Shown here: in pieces, positions 50,198 through 61,491 of the stretch
Numbering within the stretch: the stretch's first letter is position 1
How the letters are laid out: every line of letters starts with the position of its first letter
Assembly: GCA_051000395.1 (NCBI GenBank)
Contig: JBPCOI010000035.1
Coordinates: forward strand, 1-64,000
From: JBPCOI01 sp051000395
GTDB taxonomy: Bacteria > Actinomycetota > Actinomycetes > Mycobacteriales > Jatrophihabitantaceae
Direction: 5' to 3'
Length of the DNA stretch: 64,000 bases
Made by a program: the position numbers and the translations under genes
The notes under the pieces: generated by a model
Databases searched by the model: none
Told to the model about the DNA's origin: nothing
The model's input: the letters and a program-made list of their open reading frames with translations, nothing else

Positions 50198-51756
50198 TTA
50201 ATTCCTCCGGCCGCTGGGACCAGCTTCGGCGCGGGATCGGTCTGGTGGACGTCGTGCAAGGTGGCCCGCACCGCCGGGTTGATCACGTCCAGGACCGGCT
50301 TCGGGTAGATGCCGAGGAACACGATGAGCAGCAGCAGCGGCGCGACGGCCAGCACCTCGCGGCCGTTGAGGTCGCGGAACTTCGCGACCCGCGCACCGAG
50401 CTTGCCCTGGAAGGTGCGCTGGTACAGGAACAGCACGTAGATCGCGGCCAGGATGATGCCCGTCGTCCCGAGGACGGCCAAGCCCTTGTGCCGGGTGAAC
50501 GTGCCGACCAGGACGAGGAACTCGCTGACGAACGTGCTCATGCCCGGCAGCGCGAGCGCCGAGAGGCCGGTGAGCAAGAACAGCCCAGCGAGGATCGGGG
50601 TGACCTTCGCGGCGCCGCCGTAGTCATCGACGTTGCGGCTCTTGCCGCGGGCGATCAGCAGACCGACGACGATGAACAGCGCGCCCGTCGACAGGCCGTG
50701 GTTGACCATGTAGAGCACGGCACCGGTACCGCCCTGCGTGGTGAACGCGAAGATGCCCAGGCCGATGAAGCCGAAGTGCGCGACCGAGGTGTAGGCGACC
50801 AGGCGCTTCATGTCGCGTTGCCCGATCGCCAGGAACGCGGCGTAGAGGATGCCGATCACCGAGAGGATCAGGATGGTCGGTGCGAACCATCGCGACGCGG
50901 CCGGAAACAGCGGCAGGCAGTAACGCAGGAACCCGAACGTCCCGACCTTGTCGAGGACGCCGACGAGCAGCGCCGCTCCCCCGGCGGGTGCCTCGGCGCC
51001 CGCGTCGGGCAGCCAGGTGTGGAAGGGCACCAGCGGCGCCTTGATGGCGAAGGCGATGAAGAAGCCGAGGAACAGCCACTTCTGCGTCGCGTTGTCCGGG
51101 ACGTGCCCGATGAGATCGGCGATGGCGAACGTCCGCGATCCCGTCGTGACGTAAAGGCCGATGACCGAGGCGAGCATGAGCAGCCCGCCGACCAGCGAAT
51201 AGAGGAAGAACTTCATCGCGGCGTACTGCCGGCACGGTCCGCCGAAGCTGCCGATGATTAAGTACATCGGCACCAGCATCGCCTCGAAGAAGACGTAGAA
51301 CAGGAACACGTCGGTCGCGGTGAATACGCCGATCATGAAGAACTCGAGCAGCAGGATCAGGCCGAAGTAGTTCTTCACGCTGCGCTGCTTGGCGCCGGGT
51401 ACCGCGACCTCCTCCGCCCCGGACACGCTGTCGAGCGCGTTCCAGGACGCGAGGATCACTGCCGGGACGAGTACCACCGACATGGCGACCAGGACCATCG
51501 CGATGCCGTCGACACCGAATGCGATGTGCACGCCGAAGGCCTTGATCCACGTCCAGCTGCCCTGGAACTGGAACCGCGCGGCGTTCGGGCCGGTGTCGAA
51601 ACTGAACCCGATCACCGCGGTGTAGACGACGACCACCAGCGACACGAGCAGGCTGAGCTGCTTGGCGAGCTTGGCCTGCGCCGGCTTCAGCGAGAACACG
51701 ATCACCGATCCGGCCAGCGGGATCAGCACGAGAGCGACGAGCGCGAAGTCATGCAT
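50194..51756 (-). CDS. nuoM: NADH-quinone oxidoreductase subunit M
   Basis: A 520-residue proton-pumping subunit. Motifs are YFFYVFFEAMLVPMY-like FLFYVFFEAMLVPMYLIIGS with the key Glu, KAPLVPFHTWLPDAGAEAPA, GGAALLVGVLDKVGTFGFLR and KRLVAYTSVAHFGFIGLGI. It lies 48 bases after nuoL. Confidence 0.97.
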   Translation of the reverse strand: MHDFALVALVLIPLAGSVIVFSLKPAQAKLAKQLSLLVSLVVVVYTAVIGFSFDTGPNAARFQFQGSWTWIKAFGVHIAFGVDGIAMVLVAMSVVLVPAVILASWNALDSVSGAEEVAVPGAKQRSVKNYFGLILLLEFFMIGVFTATDVFLFYVFFEAMLVPMYLIIGSFGGPCRQYAAMKFFLYSLVGGLLMLASVIGLYVTTGSRTFAIADLIGHVPDNATQKWLFLGFFIAFAIKAPLVPFHTWLPDAGAEAPAGGAALLVGVLDKVGTFGFLRYCLPLFPAASRWFAPTILILSVIGILYAAFLAIGQRDMKRLVAYTSVAHFGFIGLGIFAFTTQGGTGAVLYMVNHGLSTGALFIVVGLLIARGKSRNVDDYGGAAKVTPILAGLFLLTGLSALALPGMSTFVSEFLVLVGTFTRHKGLAVLGTTGIILAAIYVLFLYQRTFQGKLGARVAKFRDLNGREVLAVAPLLLLIVFLGIYPKPVLDVINPAVRATLHDVHQTDPAPKLVPAAGGIK

Positions 51757-51804
51757 GACGCGCTCCGGTGCCGCGGCAGGGCCGCGCCGCGCAGGCGTCG
51801 CTCA

Positions 51805-53712
51805 TCACTGGAACCTCACCGCGAGCAGGACGGCGACCACGGCGACAGTGCCGCCGAGCATGGACAGGGCATAGCTTCGGACGAAGCCGGTCTGCGTCCT
51901 GCGCAGCCTGCCCGAACCGCCGCCGAACGCCGCGGCCAGCCCGTTGACCGCGCCGTCCACGCCGCGGTTGTCGAAGTACACGAGCGCCCGCGACAACCAC
52001 TGGCCCGGGCGCATCAGCACGACCTCGTTGAAGGCGTCCGCGTAGATGTTGCGCCGCACGGCAACGGTGACCGGAGAGACTCCCGCCGGCTGGCGTACCG
52101 GGATCGGCTTGCGGCCGAACGCGACCCAGGCACCGAGCACCCCGAGCGCGACGACGACGAGGGTCAGCAAGGTGAGCACGACCGGGGAGATGGTGTGCAC
52201 GCCTTCCTCCACGCTCGGACCGACGGACGGGGTGAGCCAGTGCTGCACGCCACCCCCGTAGATCAGCAGGAACCCGCCGACGAGCGCCAGGAAGCCGAGC
52301 GCGATCATCGGGATCGTCATGACCTTCGGCGCCTCGTGCGGATGCACGTCGTCTTCCCAGCGCCGCTTGCCGTGGAAGGTCATCACCAGCGCGCGCGTCA
52401 TGTAGAACGCGGTCAGACCGGCGCCGGCGAGCGCGATCGCGCCGAGCAGATAGCCGGAGATGCCGCCCTTGTCGAATGCCGCTTCGATGATCTTGTCCTT
52501 GGTGAAGTACCCGGTCGCGCCTGGAAACCCGATGATCGCGAGGAAGCCGCAGACGAACACCGCGTACGTGATCGGCATGACCTTGGCCAGCCCGCCGAAG
52601 CGACGCATGTCGATACGGTCGTTCATCGCGTGCATGACCGAGCCGGCCGACAGGAACAGCGCCGCCTTGAAGAAGCCGTGTCCGACGAGGTGCAGGATGC
52701 CGATCGCGTAGACGCCGCTGCCCAGCCCCACCGCCAGGAACATGTAGCCGATCTGGCTGACCGTCGAGTACGCCAGCACCTTCTTCAGGTCGTCCTGCCC
52801 GCACCCGCAGAGACAGCCGTAGAGCAGCGTGATCGCGCCCAGGATCGTCACGACCGTGCGCGCGGCCTGGGAGGCGTCGAAGATCGGGGCACTGCGCGCG
52901 ATGAGGTAGACGCCCGCGGTGACCATCGTCGCCGCGTGGATCAGCGCCGACACCGGCGTCGGGCCCTCCATCGCGTCGGGCAGCCAGGTCTGCAGCGGGA
53001 ACTGGCCCGACTTGCCGCACGCGGCGAGCAGCAGCATCAGCCCGATCGCCGCGGCGACACCCTTGCTCGCGTGGCCGCCGGCGAAGGCGGCGAAGACGCC
53101 GGCGTAGGACGTGCTGCCGAAGTAGGCGAACATCAGCATGATCGCGATGGACAGGCCGACATCACCGACCCGGTTGGCGAAGAACGCCTTGTTGCCCGCG
53201 GTCGCGGCGATGTTGCGGTTGTAGTAGTAGGAGATGAGCAGGTAGGACGCGAGACCCACGCCTTCCCAGCCCACGTAGAGCGCCAGGTAGTTGTTCGCCA
53301 GCACCAGCAGCAACATCACGCCGATGAAGAAGTTGAAGTAGCCGAAGAAGCGTCGCCGGCCCTCGTCGTGGGCCATATAGCCGACCGCATAGATGTGGAT
53401 CAATGCGCCGACGCCGGTGATCAGCAGGACGAAGACCATCGACAGCGGGTCGATCAGCAACCCCGCGTCCACCTGGAACCCGGCGACCCGGATCCAGGAG
53501 AACAACTGCAGGTTGATCTCGCGGTTGGCCTGTGCCTTGACGGAGAAGAACAACACCAGGCCGAACACGAACAGCACGCAGGGCACCAGCGCCCCGAACC
53601 AGGCGCCCCACCGGTCACCGCGCCGGCCGACGATCAGCAGCACTGCCGCCGAGAGCAGCGGCAGTGCGATGAGAACCCAGGCGGCGGACTGGATGCCGTG
53701 TGCCGTCGTCAA
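51805..53712 (-). CDS. nuoL: NADH-quinone oxidoreductase subunit L
   Basis: A 635-residue proton-pumping subunit with 15-16 helices and the long C-terminal lateral helix that clamps NuoM and NuoN. Motifs are LYVGWEGVGLASYLLISYYY, GKSGQFPLQTWLPDAMEGPT, PVSALIHAATMVTAGVYLIA and KVLAYSTVSQIGYMFLAVGL. It follows nuoK by 9 bases. Confidence 0.97.
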   Translation of the reverse strand: MTTAHGIQSAAWVLIALPLLSAAVLLIVGRRGDRWGAWFGALVPCVLFVFGLVLFFSVKAQANREINLQLFSWIRVAGFQVDAGLLIDPLSMVFVLLITGVGALIHIYAVGYMAHDEGRRRFFGYFNFFIGVMLLLVLANNYLALYVGWEGVGLASYLLISYYYNRNIAATAGNKAFFANRVGDVGLSIAIMLMFAYFGSTSYAGVFAAFAGGHASKGVAAAIGLMLLLAACGKSGQFPLQTWLPDAMEGPTPVSALIHAATMVTAGVYLIARSAPIFDASQAARTVVTILGAITLLYGCLCGCGQDDLKKVLAYSTVSQIGYMFLAVGLGSGVYAIGILHLVGHGFFKAALFLSAGSVMHAMNDRIDMRRFGGLAKVMPITYAVFVCGFLAIIGFPGATGYFTKDKIIEAAFDKGGISGYLLGAIALAGAGLTAFYMTRALVMTFHGKRRWEDDVHPHEAPKVMTIPMIALGFLALVGGFLLIYGGGVQHWLTPSVGPSVEEGVHTISPVVLTLLTLVVVALGVLGAWVAFGRKPIPVRQPAGVSPVTVAVRRNIYADAFNEVVLMRPGQWLSRALVYFDNRGVDGAVNGLAAAFGGGSGRLRRTQTGFVRSYALSMLGGTVAVVAVLLAVRFQ

Positions 53713-53721
53713 GCTGTTCCC

Positions 53722-54021
53722 CTAGTACTTCAGGAGGTTCGAGTCGTCCACGGACGCCGACCTCCGGGTTCGGAAGATGGACATGATGATCGCCAGACCG
53801 ACGACGACCTCGGCTGCCGCGACCACCATCACGAAGAACGCCATGATCTGCCCGTCCAGGCTGCCGTTCATCCGGGCGAAGGTCACGAAGGTCAGGTTGA
53901 CGGCGTTGAGCATCAGTTCGATGCACATGAATACGACGATGGCGTTGCGGCGCACGAGCACGCCCACCGCGCCGACTGAGAACAGCGCAGCCGACAGGAT
54001 CAGGTAGTACGACGGGCTCAT
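53722..54021 (-). CDS. nuoK: NADH-quinone oxidoreductase subunit K
   Basis: A 99-residue membrane subunit with three helices. The conserved acidic residues lie in [17 protein letters not shown] and [17 protein letters not shown], part of the E-channel. Its ATG overlaps the nuoJ stop (ATGA). The C-terminus carries a short polar extension ([11 protein letters not shown]). Confidence 0.97.
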   Translation of the reverse strand: MSPSYYLILSAALFSVGAVGVLVRRNAIVVFMCIELMLNAVNLTFVTFARMNGSLDGQIMAFFVMVVAAAEVVVGLAIIMSIFRTRRSASVDDSNLLKY

Positions 54022-54806
54022 CGCGCCTCCTCCGGGTCGTCCGCGCTGTCCGCGCCACCCAGGGCGGGACGTTCGCGCCCCCCGGGCGAGGAGGCCAGCA
54101 CCGACTCCTCCGAGATGGACCCGTCCGGCAGCAGCGCGGGCGTGCCGATGGCATCGTGCGAGGACAGCACGCCGGGGCCGGGCAGCGGCTGCGGGCGTCC
54201 GGAGCGGATCCGTTCGCGGGCCATCGTCTTCTGCGTCGGACGGCGGCCCTCACGCTCCACGTGGGCGAGCACCATCGCGGCGACCGCGGCCACGATCAGC
54301 AGCGCGGAGGTCAGCTCGAAGGCGAACAGGTAGCGGGTGAACAGCAACTGAGCGATCGAGTGCACGTTGTCGCCGTTCGCGTTCTGCTTGTCGAGGTTCA
54401 CCGGAGTGGAGCCCTCGAACGCTCGTCCCACGGAGATTGCGACCAGCAACGCGAAGCCGATTCCAAACAGCGCCGCGGCAAGGCGCTGGCCGCGCAGCGT
54501 CTCGACGAGGGAGTCGGACGCGTCGCGGCCGACGAGCATAAGCACGAACAGGAACAAGATCATGATCGCGCCGGTGTAGACGATGACCTGTACCAGGCCG
54601 AGGAACGGGCCCTGCTCGATCAGGTAGAACATGCCCAGCGACATCATCGTGGTCACCAGCGACAGCGCCGAGTGGATCGCGTTGCGCAGCATCACCATGC
54701 CGATCGCGCCGGCCAGCGAGATCGGACCGAGGATCCAGAACGCGACGGCCTCCCCCAGCGGCACCTGTCCGTTCATCAGCGGCGCCGCACTCATCACGGC
54801 GCTCAC
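54018..54806 (-). CDS. nuoJ: NADH-quinone oxidoreductase subunit J
   Basis: A 262-residue membrane subunit with five helices. The conserved [17 protein letters not shown] block and [20 protein letters not shown] are visible. The last ~75 residues after the final helix are polar and disordered ([33 protein letters not shown]), longer than in most NuoJ. It begins 51 bases after nuoI. Confidence 0.95.
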   Translation of the reverse strand: MSAVMSAAPLMNGQVPLGEAVAFWILGPISLAGAIGMVMLRNAIHSALSLVTTMMSLGMFYLIEQGPFLGLVQVIVYTGAIMILFLFVLMLVGRDASDSLVETLRGQRLAAALFGIGFALLVAISVGRAFEGSTPVNLDKQNANGDNVHSIAQLLFTRYLFAFELTSALLIVAAVAAMVLAHVEREGRRPTQKTMARERIRSGRPQPLPGPGVLSSHDAIGTPALLPDGSISEESVLASSPGGRERPALGGADSADDPEEAR

Positions 54807-54857
54807 GGTGTCGCTGGCTTTCCGCGCCGCACGACCACAGTCGCGCAGGCGATCCGG

Positions 54858-55481
54858 CTAGCCATGGTGGCGTCCGACCTCGATGGCGGTTCCGGTGATG
54901 GGGCGCCCGGCCACGTTCGCCGTGCTCTGCGGCGCGCCCTGCTGCAGCGGGGCCTGCGAGGCGACGGTGTAGTAGTCCTTCTCGTCGTCGCCCAGACGCA
55001 TCGGGTGCGGTGGCGCCTCCATGCCCGGCAGCAGCGGCGCCATCAGCTGTTCCTTCGTGTAGATCAGCTCCTGGCGGTTGTCGAGGGCCAGCTCGTACTC
55101 GTTGCTCATCGTCAGCGAGCGGGTCGGGCAGGCCTCGACGCACAGCCCGCAGAAGATGCACCGCAGATAGTTGATCTGATACACCTTCCCGTACCGCTCA
55201 CCCGGCGAGTAGCGCTCCTCGTCGGTGTTGTCGCCACCCTCGACGTAGATCGCGTCGGCTGGGCAGGCCCAGGCGCACAACTCGCAGCCGACGCACTTCT
55301 CCAGGCCGTCCGGGTGCCGGTTTAGCACGTGCCGGCCGTGGTAGCGCGGCTGCGTCGGGTACACGTCGAAGGGGTACTGCTGGGTGTAGACCTTTTTGAA
55401 CATCGTCGAGAACGTCAGCCCGAAACCCTTCGCGAAGCCGAGCGCGCTGCCAGTGGGTTCGGCCTCAGGCTCCTCAGCCAT
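54858..55481 (-). CDS. nuoI: NADH-quinone oxidoreductase subunit I
   Basis: A 207-residue ferredoxin-like subunit with two 4Fe-4S clusters (N6a, N6b): [12 protein letters not shown] and [12 protein letters not shown]. The N-terminal amphipathic segment has [20 protein letters not shown]. The C-terminal ~50 residues form a disordered tail ([17 protein letters not shown]). The ATG at 55481 overlaps the nuoH stop by 8 bases. Confidence 0.96.
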   Translation of the reverse strand: MAEEPEAEPTGSALGFAKGFGLTFSTMFKKVYTQQYPFDVYPTQPRYHGRHVLNRHPDGLEKCVGCELCAWACPADAIYVEGGDNTDEERYSPGERYGKVYQINYLRCIFCGLCVEACPTRSLTMSNEYELALDNRQELIYTKEQLMAPLLPGMEAPPHPMRLGDDEKDYYTVASQAPLQQGAPQSTANVAGRPITGTAIEVGRHHG

Positions 55482-56811
55482 CGGTGTCTGCTCCCTTCGC
55501 GAGCGGGGCGGGCGCGGGCCGTGCGGCGGAGACTCCCGCGGCTCCCGCGAGTCGTTTCGGGGCCGGGACGACGAGATCCATCGGCGGCGTCGGGAACGTC
55601 TGCGTGAGCAGCTCCTCGGCCTCGTCGTCCTCGCGACGCTCGGCGGCCCGCCGGGCGGTGGCGCCCTCCCAGATGGTGAGCGCGGGCACGACCACGACGA
55701 GTACGACGATGGCGAGCGGAACTGCGGTCGCCTTCCATGCCTCCCAGCCCTGGTCGCGTAGCACGTGGATCGCGGTGATCGCCATGATCCAGACCAGGTT
55801 GACCGGGATGAGCACCTTCCAGCCCAGGTGCATGAACTGGTCGTAGCGCATCCGGGGCAACGTGCCGCGCAGCCAGACGAACACGAAGATGCAGAGCACG
55901 ACCTTGGCGACGAACCAGAGCAGCGGCCACCAGCCGGCGTTGGCGCCGTGCCACAACGAGATCGGCACCGGCGCGCGCCAGCCACCGAGGAACAGCGTCG
56001 TGGCCAGCGCGGAGACGGTGACCATGTTGATGTACTCCGCGAGGAAGAACATCGCGAACTTGAACGAGGAGTACTCGGTGTGGAAACCGCCGACCAGCTC
56101 CGATTCCGCCTCTGCGAGGTCGAACGGCGCGCGGTTCGTCTCGCCGACCACGGCGACCGCGTAGATCGCGAACGAGATGAACAGCGGGACGACGTTCCAC
56201 AGGTCGCGCTGGCCGGCGACGATCCCCGAGGTGGACATCGTGTTCGAGAACAGGAACACCGCGACGAGCGAGAGCCCCATCGCGACCTCGTAGGAGATCA
56301 TCTGGGCTGCCGAGCGCAGGCCGCCGAGCAGCGGGTAGGTCGAGCCGGACGCCCAGCCCGACAGCACGATCCCGTACACCCCGAGCGAGGAGCAGGCGAA
56401 CACGACGAGCGTGCCGACGGGCAGGTCGGTCAGCTGCAACGCCGTCTTGTGCCCGAACATCGACACCTGCGGCCCGAAGGGGATGACGGAGAACGCGAGG
56501 AAGGCGGGGACGGCGGACAGGATCGGCGCCAGGAAGTACACCGGCTTGTCCGCGAGCACCGGGATGACCTCTTCCTTGAACGCCAGCTTGATGCCGTCGG
56601 CCAGCGACTGCAGGGTGCCCCACGGGCCGACGCGATTCGGTCCGATCCGGTTCTGCATCCGCCCGACGACCTTGCGTTCGAACACGATCGAGAACAACGT
56701 CATCACGACGAGGAACGCGAAGACGCCGAGCACCTTGATGATCGTCAGCCAGACCGGCTGGTCACCGAAGCCGGGCAGGTTCTGGCTCGCGGACGCGAGG
56801 ACGGCACTCAT
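55474..56811 (-). CDS. nuoH: NADH-quinone oxidoreductase subunit H
   Basis: A 445-residue membrane subunit forming part of the quinone chamber. Blocks are [58 protein letters not shown] [20 protein letters not shown], and [18 protein letters not shown]. About eight helices are followed by a ~65-residue polar C-terminal tail. The start overlaps the nuoG stop by 4 bases. Confidence 0.97.
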   Translation of the reverse strand: MSAVLASASQNLPGFGDQPVWLTIIKVLGVFAFLVVMTLFSIVFERKVVGRMQNRIGPNRVGPWGTLQSLADGIKLAFKEEVIPVLADKPVYFLAPILSAVPAFLAFSVIPFGPQVSMFGHKTALQLTDLPVGTLVVFACSSLGVYGIVLSGWASGSTYPLLGGLRSAAQMISYEVAMGLSLVAVFLFSNTMSTSGIVAGQRDLWNVVPLFISFAIYAVAVVGETNRAPFDLAEAESELVGGFHTEYSSFKFAMFFLAEYINMVTVSALATTLFLGGWRAPVPISLWHGANAGWWPLLWFVAKVVLCIFVFVWLRGTLPRMRYDQFMHLGWKVLIPVNLVWIMAITAIHVLRDQGWEAWKATAVPLAIVVLVVVVPALTIWEGATARRAAERREDDEAEELLTQTFPTPPMDLVVPAPKRLAGAAGVSAARPAPAPLAKGADTDG

Positions 56812-59255
56812 GTGGCACCTCCGACCGGATCGATCCCGATCTGCGGGGCGGCCGATGCGGCCAGCGTGACGAGCGCGCCGGAGGACGCGCCGAGGGTGGC
56901 ACGCACCGCGCAGCCACGGGCGTTCGTCGGCACCCAGACCACCCGATCGGGCAGCTGCCCGAGCACGACGGGGAGCACCAGGGTGCCCTGCGCCGTGCCG
57001 ATCGCGACGTAGTCCCCCTCCTCGACGCCGATCTCTGCGGCGCTCGGTGCGCTGAGCACCGCGCGGGCCGGTTTGGCCGTGCCGGCCAGGTTCTCGTCGC
57101 CGTCCTGCAGGAGTCCGGCGTCGAGCAGCTCGTGCCAGGTGGCCAGCAGGGCCTGCCCCGCCGCGGGGACGGGCGGGATGAGCGCGGGCTCGCGCGGCGC
57201 CCGTTCCCGCGTGGCCGTGGTACCCAGCGCGACTAGCTCGTCACGCGCCGAGGCGACCGTGCGCAGGCCGAGGCGCACGTCCAGTTCCTCGGCCAGGGCG
57301 TCGAGCACCTGCCCGTCGCTCAGCGCGCCGGAGTCCAGCGTGCGCTCGAACGGCCGGCGCCGTCCTTCCCAGGTCACGTACCGGCCGGCCTTCTCGGCGG
57401 CGGCCGCGACCGGCAGCACCACGTCGGCACGCGCGGTGACGGCCGAGGCGCGGATCTCCAGGCTGACGACGAACCCGGCGCGCTCGAGCGCCTGCGCGGC
57501 CAGGGCCGGGTCCGCCACGTCGCGCGGATCGACCGCGCCGATCACCAAGGCGGCGAGCGAGCCCTCCGCGGCCGCGCGGAGGATGGCGTCGATGTCGCGC
57601 CCAGGCGCTTGCGGCAGCTCGGCGCTCCAGATCGCCTCGACCTCGGCGCGTGCCGCGGCGTCGGCCACCGCCCGTCCGCCGGGAAGCAGCGTGGGCAGCG
57701 CACCGGCGTCCACGGCGCCGCGCTCGCCCGCGCGACGGGGGATCCAGGCCACCCTCGCGCCGGTGCGCTCGGCCAGCGCCGCTACCGCGCTCAGCGCGCC
57801 GGGGATGCTCGCCAGGCGTTCGCCGGCGAGGATGACCGCACCGGGCCTGCCGAGGGCCTCGGCCACGGCGCGTCCGAGACCCTCCAGCGCGGCGGCCTCC
57901 CCGCCCGGCAGCGTCTCGATCACGGTGGCGCCGAGCTTGCGCGAACCGTGCGAGGCCAGCGGCGCGATCGTCCAGAGCCGGGTGTTGCCCGCGCGTGCGG
58001 CCTTGTGCAGGCGCAGGAACACGATCGGGGACTCCTCCTCGGGCTCGAAGCCGGCGAGCAGGACGGCCGGCGCCGACTCGAGCGAGTCGTAGCTGACGTG
58101 CTGCGGTGTCGCCCCGGCGACGTGCGAGCCCAGGAAGGCGAGCTCCTCGGCGCTGACCGGGCGGGTCCGCGCGTCGATGTCGTTGGTGCCCAGCGCGACC
58201 CGGGCGAACTTCGCGTACGCGTACGCGTCCTCTTCGGTGAGCCGCCCACCGGGCAGCACCCCGACGCCGCCACGGTCGATCGCCTCGCGCAGGCCCGTGG
58301 CGGCCCGCTCGAGCGCGGCGGGCCAGCTCGTCTCGACCAACTCCCCCGAACCGTTGCGCACGAGCGGGGCGACGAGCCGGTCGGCCTGGGTGGCGTAGCG
58401 GAATGCCCACCGGCCCTTGTCGCAGTTCCACTCCTCGTTCACCTGCGGGTCGTTGCCGGCCATCCGCCGGGTGACCTTGCCGCGACGCCAGTCGGTGCGC
58501 TGCGCACAGCCCGACGCGCAGTGCTCGCAGACCGAGTCGGTGGACCGCAGGTCGAACGGGCGGGCCCGGAAGCGGTAGGACGCGCCAGTGAGAGCGCCGA
58601 CCGGGCAGATCTGCACGGTGTTGCCGGAGTAGTAGGACTCGAACGGCACCTCGGTGGACGTGCCGACCTGCTGGTCGGCGCCGCGTTCGAGCAGGTCGAT
58701 GAACGGGTCCCCCGCGATCTGCTCGGAGAATCGGGTACAGCGCTGGCAGAGCACGCACCGCTCGCGGTCGAGCAGCACGTTGGACGAGATCGCGATCGGC
58801 TTCGGGAAGGTGCGCTTGGTCTCGTAGAAGCGGGAGTCGGCGCGGCCGTTGCTCATCGCCTGGTTCTGCAGCGGGCACTCGCCCCCCTTGTCGCAGATCG
58901 GGCAGTCCAGCGGATGGTTGATGAGCAGCATCTCCATCACGCCCTGCTGCGCCTTGTCCGCGACGACCGACGTGAGCTGCGTCTTGACGACCATGCCGGG
59001 CATCACGGTGGTGGTACACGACGCGGCGGGCTTGGGCATTCCGCGCCCGTTGCCCATGTCGGTGACCTCGACGAGGCACTGCCGGCACGCCCCCGCGGGG
59101 TCGAGCAGCGGATGGTCGCAGAAGCGCGGGATCTGGATGCCCAGCTGCTCGGCCGCGCGGATCAGCAACGTGCCCTTCGGCACGGAGATCTCCAGACCGT
59201 CGATGCTGACGGTGACGAGATCCTCCTTGGCGGGAGCGTCCTGAGGCGAGCTCAT
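56808..59255 (-). CDS. nuoG: NADH-quinone oxidoreductase subunit G
   Basis: An 815-residue subunit carrying the electron wire. Cluster motifs are [15 protein letters not shown] (2Fe-2S, N1b), [14 protein letters not shown] with the His ligand (N5), [13 protein letters not shown] with a distal CPVGAL (N4), and [15 protein letters not shown] with [10 protein letters not shown] (extra cluster N7, present in many bacteria). A long molybdopterin-oxidoreductase-like domain without active site follows. The ATG at 59255 overlaps the nuoF stop; the frame is open far upstream but that part is antisense-like and not NuoG. Confidence 0.96.
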   Translation of the reverse strand: MSSPQDAPAKEDLVTVSIDGLEISVPKGTLLIRAAEQLGIQIPRFCDHPLLDPAGACRQCLVEVTDMGNGRGMPKPAASCTTTVMPGMVVKTQLTSVVADKAQQGVMEMLLINHPLDCPICDKGGECPLQNQAMSNGRADSRFYETKRTFPKPIAISSNVLLDRERCVLCQRCTRFSEQIAGDPFIDLLERGADQQVGTSTEVPFESYYSGNTVQICPVGALTGASYRFRARPFDLRSTDSVCEHCASGCAQRTDWRRGKVTRRMAGNDPQVNEEWNCDKGRWAFRYATQADRLVAPLVRNGSGELVETSWPAALERAATGLREAIDRGGVGVLPGGRLTEEDAYAYAKFARVALGTNDIDARTRPVSAEELAFLGSHVAGATPQHVSYDSLESAPAVLLAGFEPEEESPIVFLRLHKAARAGNTRLWTIAPLASHGSRKLGATVIETLPGGEAAALEGLGRAVAEALGRPGAVILAGERLASIPGALSAVAALAERTGARVAWIPRRAGERGAVDAGALPTLLPGGRAVADAAARAEVEAIWSAELPQAPGRDIDAILRAAAEGSLAALVIGAVDPRDVADPALAAQALERAGFVVSLEIRASAVTARADVVLPVAAAAEKAGRYVTWEGRRRPFERTLDSGALSDGQVLDALAEELDVRLGLRTVASARDELVALGTTATRERAPREPALIPPVPAAGQALLATWHELLDAGLLQDGDENLAGTAKPARAVLSAPSAAEIGVEEGDYVAIGTAQGTLVLPVVLGQLPDRVVWVPTNARGCAVRATLGASSGALVTLAASAAPQIGIDPVGGAT

Positions 59256-60553
59256 CGGGCTCCTGCCAGCTCGCGGGCACCGGCGAACGGGCAGCCCTTG
59301 GCCTCGACGTGGGCGCGGTACTCGTCCTCGAAGTACTTGATCGAGGAGCTCACCGGGCTGGTCGCGCCGTCGCCGAGCGCGCAGAACGCGCGGCCGAGGA
59401 TGTTGTCGGACAGGTCGAGCAGCGTCGCCATGTCCTCGACCGTTCCCTCGCCGTTCTCCAGCCGCTCGTAGATTCCGACGTACCAGTAGGTGCCCTCGCG
59501 GCACGGCGTGCACTTGCCGCAGGACTCGTGGGCGTAGAACTCGCTCCACTTCTTCACCGCGCGGACCACGCAGTCGTCCTCGTCGAAGATCATCAGCGCG
59601 GACGTCCCGTTCATCGAGCCGGCCTTGACCGCCGAGTCGAAGTCCAGCGCGACGTCGAGGTGCTCGCGGGTGAACATCGGCGTGGACGAGCCGCCGGGCG
59701 TCCAGAACTTCAGCTCCTTGCCCCGGCTCATCCCGCCGGCCAGCTCGAGCAGCTCGCGCAGCTTCGTGCCCCTCGGCGCCTCGTACTGGCCCGGGTTGCT
59801 CACCCGCCCCGACAGCGAGTACATGCACGGGCCCGGCGAGCCCTCGGGACCCATCAGCTTGAACCAGTCCGAGCCGCCCAGCACGATGTAGGGCACGCTC
59901 GCCAGCGTGCCGACGTTGTTCACCACGGTCGGCGCGTCGTAGAGGCCGTTGGTCGCGGGGAAGGGCGGCTTGAGGCGCGGCTGGCCGCGGCGGCCCTCCA
60001 GCGAGTCGAGCAGCGCGGTCTCCTCCCCGCAGATGTAGGCGCCTGCGCCGCCGTGCACGGTGATCTCGATGTCCGTGCCGGTGCCGAGGATGTTGCTGCC
60101 GACGTAGCCGCGCGCCCGGGCCTGCTCGACGGCTGCGGTGACCCGACGGATCGCGTGGACCGCCTCGCCGCGGATGTAGACGAACGCGTGCTCGGCGCGC
60201 ACCGCGTAGCAGGCGATGAGGATGCCCTCGATCATCGAGTGCGGGTCGTTCATCATCAACGGCAGGTCGCGGCAGGTCCCGGGCTCGCCCTCGTCGGCGT
60301 TGACCACGACGTAGTGCGCCTTGGCGGCCTCGCCGTCCTTCGCCTGCGGGATGAACTGCCACTTCATGCCGGTGGGGAAGCCCGCGCCGCCACGCCCGCG
60401 CAGGTTGGAGTCCTTGACCAGGGCGATCAGCTCGTCGGGCTGCATGCGCAGGGCCTTGCGCAGGCCGGCGTAGCCGTCCAGGCGTTCGTAGTTCTCGATC
60501 TTCCACGGCTGGTCGGTGCCGAACCTTTTTGTCAGGACCGGGGTGAGGTTCAC
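59252..60553 (-). CDS. nuoF: NADH-quinone oxidoreductase subunit F
   Basis: A 433-residue NADH- and FMN-binding subunit. The NADH/FMN loop is [19 protein letters not shown], then [20 protein letters not shown] and [20 protein letters not shown]. The N3 4Fe-4S cluster uses [15 protein letters not shown] and a distal FCALGDGA. The GTG at 60553 overlaps the nuoE stop (GTGA). Confidence 0.97.
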   Translation of the reverse strand: MNLTPVLTKRFGTDQPWKIENYERLDGYAGLRKALRMQPDELIALVKDSNLRGRGGAGFPTGMKWQFIPQAKDGEAAKAHYVVVNADEGEPGTCRDLPLMMNDPHSMIEGILIACYAVRAEHAFVYIRGEAVHAIRRVTAAVEQARARGYVGSNILGTGTDIEITVHGGAGAYICGEETALLDSLEGRRGQPRLKPPFPATNGLYDAPTVVNNVGTLASVPYIVLGGSDWFKLMGPEGSPGPCMYSLSGRVSNPGQYEAPRGTKLRELLELAGGMSRGKELKFWTPGGSSTPMFTREHLDVALDFDSAVKAGSMNGTSALMIFDEDDCVVRAVKKWSEFYAHESCGKCTPCREGTYWYVGIYERLENGEGTVEDMATLLDLSDNILGRAFCALGDGATSPVSSSIKYFEDEYRAHVEAKGCPFAGARELAGAR

Positions 60554-61491
60554 GTCGCCGCCTTGCCGTTGCCGCGCTTGCGAGCACCCGGCTCGCTCGG
60601 GTGCGCGTCGTCGGACTCGGCCGTCTGCAGCGGCGCGTCGTGCGAGCTGGTGGGCTGCTCGGAGACCGGCGGGCTCTGCTCGCTCGAGTCGTCCTGCTCG
60701 GCGGACGCGGCATAGGACGGCGCGGTGTCGCCGCGCTCGAGCGCCAGCTTGACGCCGACCTCGGTCGCGATCCCTGCGCTCACCGCGTCCTGCGCCAGCG
60801 ACTGCTCGTCGAAGAAGCCGGCGATCTGCCGCTCGATCTGGGCGAAGGAGCACAGCGGCGCGCCGCGACTGGGTTCCGGACTGTCACCGGAGCGCAGCCG
60901 GCTGACCAGGTTGCGCGCGCTGCCGACCGTCTGGTTGTCGAAGAACTCGTAGTTGACGGTAACGACGGGCGCGTAGTCGCAGGCGGCCAGGCACTCGGCG
61001 TGTTCGAGGGTGATCATGCCGTCGGCCGTGGTCTGTCCCCCGGCGGCTACCCCTGCGCTGCCGTGGGCACCACCACCGTTGCCGATGCCGAGGCTGTCCT
61101 CGAGCGCCGCGAAGATCTCGTCGCCGCCGAGCATCGCGCACAGGGTGTTCGTGCAGACGCTGACGAGGTACTCACCGGTCGGGCTGCGCTTGTACATCGT
61201 GTAGAACGTCGCGACGGCAGCCACCTGCGCCTTCGTCAGCTCGAGGGTCTCGGCGCAGAACGCGATGCCGTCGGTGGTGACGTAGCCCTGCACGGACTGG
61301 ACGAGGTGCAGCATCGGCAGCAGCGCCGAGCGGGCCTGCCCCGCGGGGTAGCGGGCGATGATCTGCGCTGCCTCCGCACGCGTGCGCTCGTCGAACACGC
61401 CCGGGTCACCAGGACGGTCGAGGTTGATCAGGGATGTGCGGAAGTTGACGACCGGGGGGTTCGCGGACGGGACTCGGATGGGCACGCTCAC
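60550..61491 (-). CDS. nuoE: NADH-quinone oxidoreductase subunit E with an extended C-terminus
   Basis: A subunit carrying the N1a 2Fe-2S cluster, with ligands in [12 protein letters not shown] and [14 protein letters not shown]. The thioredoxin-like core is normal ([20 protein letters not shown]). At 313 residues it is longer than the usual ~160-240. The last ~60 residues are Ser/Asp/Glu/Pro-rich and disordered ([20 protein letters not shown]). A short Gly-rich insertion ([13 protein letters not shown]) lies before the last cysteines. It overlaps nuoD and nuoF by 4 bases each. Confidence 0.95.
   Translation of the reverse strand: MSVPIRVPSANPPVVNFRTSLINLDRPGDPGVFDERTRAEAAQIIARYPAGQARSALLPMLHLVQSVQGYVTTDGIAFCAETLELTKAQVAAVATFYTMYKRSPTGEYLVSVCTNTLCAMLGGDEIFAALEDSLGIGNGGGAHGSAGVAAGGQTTADGMITLEHAECLAACDYAPVVTVNYEFFDNQTVGSARNLVSRLRSGDSPEPSRGAPLCSFAQIERQIAGFFDEQSLAQDAVSAGIATEVGVKLALERGDTAPSYAASAEQDDSSEQSPPVSEQPTSSHDAPLQTAESDDAHPSEPGARKRGNGKAAT

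Noticed and set aside
51526..53979. 817-codon plus-strand open frame opposite nuoL and nuoM
   Set aside because: Extremely His/Gln/Asp/Arg-rich shadow translation, with no domain recognisable. The minus strand carries NuoL and NuoM.
59256..60713. N-terminal extension of NuoG to 1301 codons
   Set aside because: The upstream portion overlaps nuoF in another frame and is low-complexity. The ATG at 59255 overlaps the nuoF stop and gives the normal NuoG N-terminus.
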